Below, piece by piece: positions 1 through 9,181 of a stretch of DNA of 64,000 nucleotides (positions are counted from its first letter, which is position 1; each line of letters opens with the position of its first letter). Under the pieces are notes generated by a model. The model was not told the origin of the DNA. It did no database searches and saw only the letters and a program-made list of their open reading frames with translations. This stretch comes from Pseudomonas sp. PDM16 (GTDB lineage Bacteria > Pseudomonadota > Gammaproteobacteria > Pseudomonadales > Pseudomonadaceae), in contig NZ_JACVAM010000002.1 in assembly GCF_014851865.1 (NCBI RefSeq), positions 1 through 64,000 of the forward strand, given 5' to 3'. Position numbers and translations under genes: made by a program.

Positions 1-93
1 ACCACCTGATCCCTTCCCGAACTCAGTAGTGAAACGACGCATCGCCGATGGTAGTGTGGGGTTTCCCCATGTGAGAGTAGGTCATCGTCAAGC
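1..93 (+). rRNA. rrf: 5S ribosomal RNA, 3' part (5' end outside window)
   Basis: The first ~93 bases match the 3' three-quarters of pseudomonad 5S rRNA, including the CCCGAACTCAG loop A/B region and the GGTAGTGTGGGG helix, and end in GTCATCGTCAAGC. The first ~25 bases of the gene lie before the window. It should be the last gene of an rRNA operon on the plus strand. Confidence 0.95.
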
Positions 94-101
94 TCCTATC
101 C

Positions 102-142
102 CCAAACCCCCATCCGAGCAATCGGGTGGGGGTTTGGCTTTT
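102..142 (+). terminator. Rho-independent terminator of the rRNA operon
   Basis: A 16-bp stem (bases 102-117 with 122-137, one G-U pair) closes on a 4-base loop and is followed by CTTTTG. It sits 9 bases after the 5S gene, where the rRNA transcript should end. Confidence 0.9.
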
Positions 143-314
143 GTGCGCGGAAAAATCAGAAGCGACGGCGGCATGCAGGAGATCTTGGCATGCGTTAGGC
201 TTGCGCCTGCTGTTTACGCGATAGCGAAGAACTGCTTGATTAAGATGGAGGTCATTCCTGCGGCCATCGCAAGGGGGCTCTCGATCTGCCTCGAAAGGAA
301 TGGAGCCTTCCTGC

Positions 315-2618
315 ATGACCGAGCTGAATACAGCGAAGACCCGCCGCACCACCAACTGGTCCGCTATCTGGGTTCTCCCCTTGATTGCCCTTCTTATAGG
401 TGGGTGGTTGGCCTACAAGGCTTACAGTCAGGCCGGGATCGAGATCCAGATATTCTTCCCTTCAGGAGATGGCATTCAGGTCAACAAGACCGAGGTCATG
501 TACAAAGGCATGTCGATTGGTAAGGTAATCGGCATGGAGCTGGACGACCACGGCAAGGAGCGTGGGGTCCGGGTCACCATCGAGATGGATAAACGGGTAG
601 AGGACCACCTGCGCAGCAATACTCGCTTCTGGCTGGTCAAGCCCAGTGTCTCGCTGGCCGGGATCACTGGTTTGGAGACCCTGGTCTCGGGCAACTACAT
701 TACCGCCAGTCCTGGCGATGGTGAGCCGACGCGCAAATTCGTTGCTCTCGCCGAGCAGCCTCCCCTCTCTGATTTGGTCCCAGGACTTCACCTGACCCTC
801 AAGGCCGATCGCCTGGGCTCAATCAATCGTGACAGCCCGGTCTTTTATAAGCAGATTCAAGTCGGCCGTGTAAAAAGCTACAAGCTGGCTCAGGATCAGA
901 CCACGGTGGAAATCCAGGTCTTCATTCAGCCCGAGTTTGCCAGTCTGGTACGCAAGCACACGCGTTTCTGGAATGCGAGCGGTGTAACTATTGACGCGGG
1001 TCTCTCGGGAGTGAAAGTGCGTACTGAGTCCCTGACTAGCATCGTTGCGGGGGGCATTGCGTTCGCGACCCCCGAACACCGCAAAGACAGTCCTCCCACG
1101 GACCCGAGCCTACCTTTCCGTCTTTATGATGACTTCGATGCGGCTCAGGCTGGTATCAAGGCGACCCTTAAACTGCAGGACTTCGAAGGGGTCGAGGCGG
1201 GCCGTACTCCAGTGATGTACAAGGGTATTCAGGTCGGTTTCGTTAAGACAATCAAAGTCAATGATGACCTAGCCTCTGCATCGGTGGATCTTACCCTTGA
1301 CCCCAAAGCAGAGGACTACCTGACCGAAGGAGCCGAGTTCTGGATGGTCAAACCGTCCATTTCTCTGGCTGGGATTACTGGTCTGGAGGCCCTGGTCAAG
1401 GGCAATTACATTGCAATCAAGCCCGGCGAGAAGGGTAAGCCACCCGCGCGCGACTTCGTTGCCCGGGCCAAAGCGCCGCCGCTGGATATCGACGCGCCTG
1501 GCCTGCATCTGGTGTTGTTTGCCGACACTCTGGGCTCGCTGGAGGTCGGTAGCCCCATCCTCTATCGACAGGTAAAGGTCGGGACTATCCAGAGCTTCCA
1601 GTTTTCCCGCGATCGCAAGCGCGTCGTGCTTGGGGCGCACATCGAACCGATCTACGCCAATCTGGTGAATAGCTCCACCCGGTTTTGGAACTCTAGCGGT
1701 ATTACCCTGAAAGGCGGCATTTCTTCCGGCATCGAGGTCAAGAGTGAATCTCTGCAGACCCTCCTAGCCGGCGGTGTGACTTTCGAGACACCTAATATGG
1801 GGGCGCCGGTCAATCGCAAGATCCAGCGCTTCACTCTGCACGAGGACCGCGATGTCGCTCTGCAGGAAGGGGTGGCTATTCAGATCAAGGTGCCAACTGG
1901 CGACGGCATCAACCCAGGGACGCAGATCCGCTTCAAGGGGATCGAAGTTGGCAAGGTGGAGACTGTAGAGCTGACCGACGATCTGCAGGCAGTACTACTC
2001 AATGCTCGAATCATCAAGGCGACTGGGCGCGTCGCTGCGGCTGGCAGCGAGTTCTGGGTGGTAAAACCGGAGTTGGGATTGGTGCGCACCGCTAACCTGG
2101 AGACCTTGGTCAGCGGTCAGTACATTGAGGTGCAGCCGGCGACCAAGGCCGGCAAGGTGCAGAACTACTTCGAGATACGCAAGCAGGCGCCGACGGTTGC
2201 TGCGCGAGCCGAGGGCCTGCGCTTGGTGCTGAGCACTGCTCGCCGAGGGTCGATCAAGCCTGGCGTGGTGGTCAGCTATCGCGAGATTCCGGTGGGCAAG
2301 GTCACCGATTTCGAGCTGGGCCCGACTTCGGATCGCGTGCTGATCCATGTACTGATCGAGCCGCGTTACGCCCCCCTGGTGCGCAGCGGCACTCGTTTCT
2401 GGAACGCCAGTGGCATCGGCGTGGACGCCGGCCTGTTCAAGGGCGTGAAGGTGCGTACCGAGTCGCTGGAGGCGCTGCTGGAGGGCGGTATCGCCTTCGC
2501 CACGCCGGACAACGCGGTCATGGGTGGCCCGGCTCAGCCCGGGCAGACCTTCGCCCTGAATGACGAGGTGAATGAAGAGTGGCTGAATTGGGCGCCGAAG
2601 ATTCGCCTGGAGAATTAA
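315..2618 (+). CDS. pqiB: PqiB/MlaD-type intermembrane lipid transport protein with six MCE repeats
   Basis: About 767 residues. A short cytoplasmic N-terminus and one membrane anchor (about residues 15-33) are followed by six MCE/MlaD repeats of ~100 residues each, starting near residues 41, 153, 278, 397, 517 and 635. Odd and even repeats alternate in character: the odd ones carry FWLVKP-type and the even ones FWNASG-type motifs. Family knowledge: such proteins form periplasmic barrels or tubes that carry lipid between inner and outer membranes. E. coli PqiB has three repeats and LetB seven, so six is intermediate. The ATG at 315 is preferred over the one at 300 because GGAG lies 9 bases upstream of it. 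No pqiA-like membrane partner or pqiC lipoprotein is adjacent: 5S rRNA lies upstream and a PepSY gene downstream. Confidence 0.88.
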   Translation: MTELNTAKTRRTTNWSAIWVLPLIALLIGGWLAYKAYSQAGIEIQIFFPSGDGIQVNKTEVMYKGMSIGKVIGMELDDHGKERGVRVTIEMDKRVEDHLRSNTRFWLVKPSVSLAGITGLETLVSGNYITASPGDGEPTRKFVALAEQPPLSDLVPGLHLTLKADRLGSINRDSPVFYKQIQVGRVKSYKLAQDQTTVEIQVFIQPEFASLVRKHTRFWNASGVTIDAGLSGVKVRTESLTSIVAGGIAFATPEHRKDSPPTDPSLPFRLYDDFDAAQAGIKATLKLQDFEGVEAGRTPVMYKGIQVGFVKTIKVNDDLASASVDLTLDPKAEDYLTEGAEFWMVKPSISLAGITGLEALVKGNYIAIKPGEKGKPPARDFVARAKAPPLDIDAPGLHLVLFADTLGSLEVGSPILYRQVKVGTIQSFQFSRDRKRVVLGAHIEPIYANLVNSSTRFWNSSGITLKGGISSGIEVKSESLQTLLAGGVTFETPNMGAPVNRKIQRFTLHEDRDVALQEGVAIQIKVPTGDGINPGTQIRFKGIEVGKVETVELTDDLQAVLLNARIIKATGRVAAAGSEFWVVKPELGLVRTANLETLVSGQYIEVQPATKAGKVQNYFEIRKQAPTVAARAEGLRLVLSTARRGSIKPGVVVSYREIPVGKVTDFELGPTSDRVLIHVLIEPRYAPLVRSGTRFWNASGIGVDAGLFKGVKVRTESLEALLEGGIAFATPDNAVMGGPAQPGQTFALNDEVNEEWLNWAPKIRLEN

Positions 2619-2695
2619 GCGGATTCAGCTTGGCTTAAGTCGGCTTGGCTATCTTGATTCCCGTCGAAACCAATTACTCCCGACGGAGAAACACG

Positions 2696-3004
2696 ATGAA
2701 CAAGCTGACTGCCCTTTTCGCCATCACTACCCTCGCTGCCACTGCCGGTATCGCCCAGGCCCGTGACCTCGGCCCGGACGAAGCGCTCAAGCTGCGCGAT
2801 GCCGGCACCATCCAGAGCTTCGACAAGCTCAATGCCGCCGCCCTGGCCAAGCACCCCGGCGGCCAGGTCACCGAGACCGAGCTGGAAGAGGAATACGGCC
2901 GCTACATCTACCAGGTGGAAGTGCGTGACGCCCAGGGCGTGAAGTGGGACCTGGAACTGGACGCCACCAATGGCCAGATCCTCCAGGATCACCAGGACGA
3001 TTGA
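2696..3004 (+). CDS. Small periplasmic PepSY-domain protein
   Basis: 102 residues. The start at 2696 has GGAG about 9 bases upstream and gives a clean Sec signal peptide (MNKLTALFAITTLAATAGIAQA). A longer reading frame from 2645 would bury that signal. The mature part is one PepSY-type domain, with EEEYGRYIYQVEV and a W-D-L-E-L-D-A-x-x-G-x-I/L strand near the C-terminus. PepSY domains are usually periplasmic and are thought to inhibit proteases or sense envelope signals; the partner here is unknown. It is followed by a strong bidirectional hairpin, so it is probably the last gene of its transcript. Confidence 0.85.
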   Translation: MNKLTALFAITTLAATAGIAQARDLGPDEALKLRDAGTIQSFDKLNAAALAKHPGGQVTETELEEEYGRYIYQVEVRDAQGVKWDLELDATNGQILQDHQDD

Positions 3005-3016
3005 TCCACTCCCAAG

Positions 3017-3044
3017 AAAAAGGGCCGCATGAGCGGCCCTTTTC
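3017..3044. terminator. Bidirectional terminator between PepSY gene and mksB
   Basis: Perfect stem AAAAGGGCCGC / GCGGCCCTTTT with a 4-base loop. It has A's before and T's after, so it can end transcription from either convergent gene. Confidence 0.9.
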
Positions 3045-3059
3045 GTTTGCGCGGAAGAG

Positions 3060-5879
3060 TCAGGCCGGCTCGGCCTGTTCCTCGGTCGCCTTGGCGGTTT
3101 CGCGACGCTTGATGAACTTCCAGTCGGCCTCGTCGATGTAGATGCCGTTGGGGCCGCTGCCGCCTTCCAGGTCGATGGCCACGTGGGCCGATACCTGCGG
3201 TTTCACTGACGCCAGAATCGGCACGAAGCCCAGCTGCAGGCTGGTCTCGATCAGCGCCTGCTGGTTGCGCTCGTCGATGTCCGCGGCCTCGTCGAGGTAG
3301 TAGGGCAGACGCACCTTGCCGGCCTGCTCGCGATCCATCAGGTGCAGCAGCAGGTACATGTTGGTCAGCGCCTTGATGGTCATGGTGGTGCCGTTGGACG
3401 CGGCGCCATCGATGTCGGTGTGCATCACCGGCTGACCGCCGACCTTGGTGATCTCGAAGGCCAGTTCGAACAGGTCCTTGAGCCCTAGCTGGTTGCCGTT
3501 GGCGGCCACCAGGCGCGACAGGTAGTCCTTGGCTTCCTCGTTCTTCGCATCCTGCTCGGCGCTCTGCGAGAGGTCGAACACCGACAGGGTTTCGCCTTCC
3601 TCGTACTGGCCGGCGCTGTGGATGATCTGGTCGATGTGCTTGAGCGCGTCGCGGTTGGGTGCCAGGACGATGCGGAAGCTCTCCAGGTTGGATACCTGGC
3701 GCTTGTTGATCTCGCGGTTGAACAGCGCCAGCTGGTGTTCCAGGTTGTCGTAGTCGCTGCGGATGTTGCGCAGGGTACGGGCGATATCGGTGACCGCGGC
3801 GCGGCGCGCCTTGGCTAGCGTGAGGGCCTCGTCCTGGCGATGCGCATAGGCGTTGACCAGCAGTTGCAGGCGACGCTCCGGATCGTCCTCGCTGTCGAAC
3901 TTGGCCACGCCCTTGAGGCGCACCTGCGCATACAGCGCGTCGATCTGGCCATCGATGCGCTGCAGCGCCTGCCAGCTGTCCTGGTAGTCGTTGAGCAGCG
4001 GCAGCAGGTTCTCCAGGCTGTCGTCGACTGGTTCCATGAACGGCGTGCCGAACGGCAGATCGGCCGGCAGCAGTTGGCGACGACGGAGAGCGTCTTCCAG
4101 AGTACGTTCCTTGGCTTCCAGATCGGCCAGTTGGCGGCCGACCAGCTGCAGCTTGGCGGACAGCTGCTGCACGCGCTCGGTGAAGGCATCGGAGGCGCGC
4201 TTGAGCTCGTCCTGGGCAGCCTCGGCCTCGGCCAGCTGCTCCAGCTTGCTCGGCTCCTCGGCGCTCAGGGTCTGGCTGCGGCGGAAGTCTTCCAGGGCCT
4301 TCTGCGCATCCAGCACGGCCTGGTACAGCTGCTCGGCCTGGGCCTTGCTCGCCGCGCGGTCGTTGGCCACGGCCTGCTGGGTCTTGAGCTGCTTGAGCTC
4401 GCGCTCCAGGCGGTCCTTCTGGTCGCGCAGGGCGGCGCGGTCGGCCAGGGCCTGCAGGGCCGGCGGCTCGATGTGCGAGAGGTCGATGGACAGGCCCGGC
4501 ACGGCGAAGGTGTCGCCCTTGAAGCGATCCAGCACGGCCTCGACCGCCTTGACCCAATCGTCGCCCTCGGCCTGGATGCCTTTCTCACCCAGCGGCAGGC
4601 TGAACAGCTGGCCGTTGAACAGGCGCATCAGACGATCGACGTCGGCCTGGCTGAACTCCTCGCGCAGGCGCGAGTAACTGTTGTTGTCGGCGTGGTCGAG
4701 CTGCTGCTTGACCGACTTCAGGCGCTTCTCCAGGTCGCGCAGGCGCTCGTCCAGATCCTCGGCGGAGAACTGCCGCGATTGCGCCAGGGCGCCGGCCAGT
4801 TCGTCGTGGGCGTCCTTGGCGGCAAGCAGCTGCTCTTCCAGCACCTTGGCGTTGTCGACCAGGGCGAAGCGATTCTTCAGCACGGACAGCTCACCGAGCC
4901 AGCGCTGGATCTCGCTGATCTCGCGCTCCAGGCGCATCAGCTCGGCGGTGCCGCCACGCTGCTCGTTCTGCAGGCCGTCCTGCTCGCGGCGGTAGTGCTC
5001 GGCCTGGATCACCAGCTCTTCCTTGCGTGCGCCGGAGTAGTCCTGCCAGGCGCCGAGCAGGTTATCCAGCAGCGGCGACAGGCGATGCAGCTTGCCGCGC
5101 AGCAGTTCGCGCTGGGCGACGCCGCCGGACAGTGCTTCGACCAAGGGGCCGGCGGCGACCAGCGCCTGGTAGTCCTGCTCCATGCGGCGCACGTCGCGGA
5201 AGGCTTCTTCGGTGGCGGCGATGTAGTCGACGCTGCCCGAACGCAGGCTGTGCTCGAAGGCATCGAGGAACAGCTGCTTGAGCTTGGCCGCAGTGATCTC
5301 GCGCATATGCAGCAGGTTGATGAACAGCGCGCGGAAGGTCTTCAGGCTCTGCTCGCTGGTGGAGCGCAGCGGGATCAGGGTCAGGTCCAGCGGGATGCTG
5401 GTGTGGCCGCCAACCAGCAGGCGGCGTAGTTCCTCGGGCTTCAGCTCGTAGGGAGTGATGCCGGCCTGACCGAGGTTCTTGAACAGCTCGCGCTGGCGCA
5501 GGCAGATGCCGTCCTGCTGATAGTGGGCCAGGTCCAGCTCGCCTTGGTAGGCGAAGAACTGGTGGCCGAAGCCGCCGCCCGGGCCGCGACCGGCCACGCC
5601 GATCACGTGTGGGCCGTGGGGCAGGGCGACTTCCACCAGGATGTAGCTGGTGTCCGAGGCAAAGTAGAACTTGCGCGAGGCTTCCAGGCTGTACTTGCCG
5701 AAGCTCATGTCCGACATGCGCGCGAGGATCGGGAACTGCAGGGCGTTGATCGACGCCGACTTGCCCAGGTTGTTGGCGCCGTAGACCGACAGTGGGTTCT
5801 CCAGCGGGAAGATGCCGAGGCTGTAGCCGGCGGTGTTCAGCAGGGCGAAGCGGCGGATGCCGTAGCGTTCCTGGCTCAT
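3060..5879 (-). CDS. mksB: MksB, SMC-like ATPase of the MksBEF condensin
   Basis: 939 residues. The N-terminal ATPase half carries the Walker A GANNLGKS (residues 34-41). Long Gln/Glu/Leu-rich coiled coils fill the middle, and the C-terminal half carries a Walker B-like YYLDEAADID segment about 90 residues from the end. This is the compact SMC/MukB-like organisation of MksB, shorter than MukB (~1480). It compacts and segregates the chromosome together with the MksF kleisin and the MksE winged-helix subunit. The gene overlaps mksE by 4 bases (ATGA), so the three genes form one translationally coupled operon. No mksG/JetD-type nuclease gene follows, which fits a housekeeping rather than plasmid-defence Mks system. 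Confidence 0.93.
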   Translation of the reverse strand: MSQERYGIRRFALLNTAGYSLGIFPLENPLSVYGANNLGKSASINALQFPILARMSDMSFGKYSLEASRKFYFASDTSYILVEVALPHGPHVIGVAGRGPGGGFGHQFFAYQGELDLAHYQQDGICLRQRELFKNLGQAGITPYELKPEELRRLLVGGHTSIPLDLTLIPLRSTSEQSLKTFRALFINLLHMREITAAKLKQLFLDAFEHSLRSGSVDYIAATEEAFRDVRRMEQDYQALVAAGPLVEALSGGVAQRELLRGKLHRLSPLLDNLLGAWQDYSGARKEELVIQAEHYRREQDGLQNEQRGGTAELMRLEREISEIQRWLGELSVLKNRFALVDNAKVLEEQLLAAKDAHDELAGALAQSRQFSAEDLDERLRDLEKRLKSVKQQLDHADNNSYSRLREEFSQADVDRLMRLFNGQLFSLPLGEKGIQAEGDDWVKAVEAVLDRFKGDTFAVPGLSIDLSHIEPPALQALADRAALRDQKDRLERELKQLKTQQAVANDRAASKAQAEQLYQAVLDAQKALEDFRRSQTLSAEEPSKLEQLAEAEAAQDELKRASDAFTERVQQLSAKLQLVGRQLADLEAKERTLEDALRRRQLLPADLPFGTPFMEPVDDSLENLLPLLNDYQDSWQALQRIDGQIDALYAQVRLKGVAKFDSEDDPERRLQLLVNAYAHRQDEALTLAKARRAAVTDIARTLRNIRSDYDNLEHQLALFNREINKRQVSNLESFRIVLAPNRDALKHIDQIIHSAGQYEEGETLSVFDLSQSAEQDAKNEEAKDYLSRLVAANGNQLGLKDLFELAFEITKVGGQPVMHTDIDGAASNGTTMTIKALTNMYLLLHLMDREQAGKVRLPYYLDEAADIDERNQQALIETSLQLGFVPILASVKPQVSAHVAIDLEGGSGPNGIYIDEADWKFIKRRETAKATEEQAEPA

Positions 5880-6586
5880 GCGTCGATCTCCTGGGCGTCA
5901 CGTTCCTCGGCCATGGCACGGGCCAGGGCTTCTTCCTCGGATTCTTCCGATTCCTCGCTGGCAGCGGGCAGCGGCTCGATGCGCACGATGTCTTCTTCGG
6001 CGTCGTCGACCACCAGCTCCGGCGTCGGCAGCGGCAGGTTGCTGTGCAGGCTGGCCGCCAGGTCGCGGTCCTGCTGCACCGACAGGCACACGTCGAGGAA
6101 GCGGTGCATCGGCGCGAGGAAGCGGTACACGCCGTTCTCCTCGCTGGCGAAGCCGAGCTGGGTCATGCGGCGCATGATCTTCTCTTCCAGCTCGTCTTGG
6201 GTGGTGACCTCGGCCTGCAGGAACAGGTCCTTGTACTTCTCCAGCAGCGGCGGCAGCTCGTCGCGACCGAGGCTGCCACCGTCGAGCACGGCCAGCGGGT
6301 CGCGGCCCTGGTCGGCCAGATGCTCGACCAGGATGAAGGTGAACAGTGCCAGGCGCTGGGCGGTCTTGTTGACCTGGGCGCCCATCTGCTCGGGGACGAA
6401 GTAGTAGAAGCCACGGCTGTCGCAGACCAGCTCGTAGCCCAGCGACTTGAACAGCGCGCGGTAGGCGTCCTGCTGGTTGGAGAGCTGGGTGTACAGCTCG
6501 GGGGCGGCGCGGCTGATGTGGTAGCCCTTGAACAGCTCGCGGAAGATCGGCGCGAGCTGGGTAAGTTCTTTCAGATCGATATTCAT
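5876..6586 (-). CDS. mksE: MksE, condensin accessory subunit
   Basis: 236 residues, beginning MNIDLKELTQLAPIFRELFKGYHIS. A winged-helix-like N-terminal two-thirds is followed by a very acidic tail (runs of E, D and S from about residue 190). In MukBEF-like complexes this subunit binds the kleisin. It overlaps mksF upstream and mksB downstream by 4 bases each. The identification rests mainly on position between a kleisin-like and an SMC-like gene and on size. Confidence 0.9.
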   Translation of the reverse strand: MNIDLKELTQLAPIFRELFKGYHISRAAPELYTQLSNQQDAYRALFKSLGYELVCDSRGFYYFVPEQMGAQVNKTAQRLALFTFILVEHLADQGRDPLAVLDGGSLGRDELPPLLEKYKDLFLQAEVTTQDELEEKIMRRMTQLGFASEENGVYRFLAPMHRFLDVCLSVQQDRDLAASLHSNLPLPTPELVVDDAEEDIVRIEPLPAASEESEESEEEALARAMAEERDAQEIDA

Positions 6587-7830
6587 GCGGAGGTCCCGGC
6601 CGGCTTGATCAGGGCATAGGAGCTCAGGCTGACCTGATGCTCGCGGGTGAGGTAGTCGCGGCGCTCGAGGCGCTCGCGCTGGAAGCGGCCGTCACGCGAC
6701 AGCCGCGAGAACCAGTAGAGGAGCTCGTCGGTGGCGCCTTCCGGCTCCTGTTCCAGCAGCCAGACCATCAGGTCCGGCAGTGGCAGGGCCTGCTCGCAGC
6801 GCTCGATCATCTCGCGCGCGGTGCGTGGCGCCTTGGGCGGTGCTCCCTTGCGCGAGCCACTGGCGCGCGGGAACTGGTTGGGCTTGGGCTGGAAGCGGGC
6901 CAGGGCGTAGACGTAGCTCTCCACCTGGCTGGCGGTGCCGAGGAAGGTGCTCTGCGGCCGGGTGAACAGCGGCAGCGAAGCCTGCGGCAGGGCGTCCAGG
7001 CCCTTCTTGCGGATCACCGACAGGGCCAGCGCGGCGCCACGGGTCACGGCGTTGTGCCGGCGTGCTTCCTCGCGCAGCGGCAGCAGCAGCTCGCGAGCCT
7101 TGCGCAGAGTCAGCTGGGCGACGGTCTGCATCTCCAGGATGCGCGCGTGGGTGCGCAGCAGCAGGTCGTCGTCGACCAGTTGGCCGAGGCGTTGCTGCTC
7201 GCCGAGCAGGCGCAGCAGTACCTGTTCGACGCGGCGCACGCCCTGCTCGAAGGCGCCGTCGGCGGAGACCAGCTGGATCATCGGCTCGACGTATTCGTCC
7301 CAGGTCGCCAGCACTTCGGCGTAGCGCTGGCGTAGCGGAATCTGCCGGTCAGACGTCTTGGCCCGCTCGGCCACGCCGACCAGGGCCTGCTCGTCGTTGG
7401 CCAGCTTCTTCAGTACATCGCGCACGCGCATGTCGAGCAGGCGCAGCTGGCGTGCCAGGTCGTTGCCGTCACGCACTTCGAAGGCGTCCTGGATATAGCC
7501 GGCCAGGCGCTCCAGGTGGCGCAGGTAGGCTTCGATCTCCAGGCACAACCCCAAGCGGTGCTCACGGCGCAGGTAGGCGAGGAAGTCGTGGATCTGCGCG
7601 TTCAGCTCGAAGCGGTTGGGGCTCTTGGCCACCGGCACCAGGATGTCCAGGCGGATCCACTGGTCGAGCAGGGCGGTGATGTCTGCGGGGCTGCCCTCGG
7701 GCAGTTGCGCTCCGAGCTGGTTGCGCAGCTCGACCAAGCTCAGGGTGCCGGTATCGAAGCGCTCGCACAGCGGTTCGAGCAGCGTCCAGTGCTCGGCGAG
7801 GGCGCGCAGTACGCGCTTGGGATCGATCAT
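6583..7830 (-). CDS. mksF: MksF, kleisin subunit of the MksBEF condensin
   Basis: 415 residues and the first gene of the operon. It begins MIDPKRVLRALAEHWTLLEPLCERFDTGTLSL, the winged-helix start typical of MukF/MksF-like kleisins. A long helical middle (about residues 100-270) leads to a basic segment (KPNQFPRASGSRKGAPPKAP) and a C-terminal domain expected to contact the MksB head. It bridges MksB heads and recruits MksE. The promoter should lie in the ~220-base gap that separates it from the divergent polyamine operon. Confidence 0.9.
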   Translation of the reverse strand: MIDPKRVLRALAEHWTLLEPLCERFDTGTLSLVELRNQLGAQLPEGSPADITALLDQWIRLDILVPVAKSPNRFELNAQIHDFLAYLRREHRLGLCLEIEAYLRHLERLAGYIQDAFEVRDGNDLARQLRLLDMRVRDVLKKLANDEQALVGVAERAKTSDRQIPLRQRYAEVLATWDEYVEPMIQLVSADGAFEQGVRRVEQVLLRLLGEQQRLGQLVDDDLLLRTHARILEMQTVAQLTLRKARELLLPLREEARRHNAVTRGAALALSVIRKKGLDALPQASLPLFTRPQSTFLGTASQVESYVYALARFQPKPNQFPRASGSRKGAPPKAPRTAREMIERCEQALPLPDLMVWLLEQEPEGATDELLYWFSRLSRDGRFQRERLERRDYLTREHQVSLSSYALIKPAGTSA

Positions 7831-8053
7831 CGCGGGCCCGGTTATCCATTGATTGAAAGCGGCGGATTGTAGCGTATCGAGCCCCGGACGATACCCGCGT
7901 CTGTCATGTCGCGGTCATGCCCGGCCGGCATGCTCGCATGCGTCGCCATTGATCGAAATTCAGCCATCGCTCTTTCGATATGCGCCGGTTGTCGGCACAA
8001 TTCGCGTCCATTTTTCGGGGGGCGCCCGTCCCTCCATCGACCGGGGCTACGAG

Positions 8054-9151
8054 ATGATCAAGACGCCGTACTACCTCATCGACAAGCAGAAGCTGATGGC
8101 CAACCTGGAGAAGATCGCCTACGTGCGCGAACACTCCGGCGCCAAGGCACTGCTGGCGCTCAAGTGCTTCGCCACCTGGTCGGTGTTCGACCTGATGCAG
8201 CAGTACATGGACGGCACCACCTCCTCTTCCTTATATGAGCTCAAGCTCGGCCGGCAGAAGTTCGCCGGCGAGACCCATGCCTACAGCGTGGGCTGGGCCG
8301 ATGACGAGATCGAAGAGATGGTCGCCAACTGCGACAAGATCATCTTCAACTCGATCAGCCAGCTGGAGCGTTTTGAAGCGGCTACCGAGGGCACCATCCG
8401 CGGCCTGCGCGTCAACCCGCAGGTGAGCAGCTCCGACTACCTGCTGGCCGACCCGGCGCGGCCGTTCAGCCGCCTGGGCGAGTGGGACGCCGAGAAGATC
8501 GCCCCGGTGATGGGCAAGATCAGCGGCTTCATGTTCCACAACAACTGCGAGAACGGCAGCTTCGAGCTGTTCGACAAGATGCTGACCACCATCGAGGAGC
8601 GCTTCGGCCACCTGATCGCCCAGGTCGAGTGGGTCAGCCTCGGCGGCGGCATCCACTTCACCGGCGAGGGCTATCCACTGGACGCCTTCTGCGCGCGGCT
8701 CAAGGCCTTCTCCGACAAGTACGGCGTGCAGGTCTACCTGGAGCCGGGCGAAGCGGCGATCACCATGAGTGCGTCGCTCGAAGTCACCGTGCTCGACACC
8801 CTGTACAACGGCAAGAACCTCGCGGTGGTCGACAGCTCGATCGAGGCGCACATGCTCGATCTGCTGATCTACCGCCTCAACGCCAAGATGGCGCCCAACG
8901 ACGGCGAGCACACCTGGATGGTGTGCGGTAAGTCCTGTCTGGCCGGCGACATCTTCGGCGAATACCAATTCGATCGTCCGCTGGCCATCGGCGATCGTCT
9001 GTCGTTCATCGATGCGGCGGGTTACACCATGGTCAAGAAGAACTGGTTCAACGGCCTGAAAATGCCGGCCATTGTGGTGAAGCAACTCGACGGCAGCGTC
9101 GAGGTGGTTCGCGAATTTACCTTTGACGATTACCTCTCCAGCCTCTCCTGA
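8054..9151 (+). CDS. nspC: Carboxynorspermidine/carboxyspermidine decarboxylase (NspC)
   Basis: 365 residues; a PLP-dependent fold type III (alanine racemase-like) decarboxylase. The N-terminal KTPYYLIDKQKLMANL start and the active-site lysine context ALLALKCFATW (lysine near residue 41) are characteristic. The ATG at 8054 is chosen because upstream residues in the same frame are low-complexity and unlike the family. The enzyme decarboxylates carboxynorspermidine or carboxyspermidine to norspermidine or spermidine. The dehydrogenase that makes its substrate is encoded 30 bases downstream, so the two form a pathway-complete pair. Confidence 0.92.
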   Translation: MIKTPYYLIDKQKLMANLEKIAYVREHSGAKALLALKCFATWSVFDLMQQYMDGTTSSSLYELKLGRQKFAGETHAYSVGWADDEIEEMVANCDKIIFNSISQLERFEAATEGTIRGLRVNPQVSSSDYLLADPARPFSRLGEWDAEKIAPVMGKISGFMFHNNCENGSFELFDKMLTTIEERFGHLIAQVEWVSLGGGIHFTGEGYPLDAFCARLKAFSDKYGVQVYLEPGEAAITMSASLEVTVLDTLYNGKNLAVVDSSIEAHMLDLLIYRLNAKMAPNDGEHTWMVCGKSCLAGDIFGEYQFDRPLAIGDRLSFIDAAGYTMVKKNWFNGLKMPAIVVKQLDGSVEVVREFTFDDYLSSLS

Positions 9152-9181
9152 GGCTGGCCCGGGTAAAGGAGAGATAACGAA

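Noticed and set aside
7853..8053. N-terminal extension of the NspC frame back to 7853
   Set aside because: The added residues are Pro/Arg/Ser-rich and unlike the family; the decarboxylase begins naturally at 8054.
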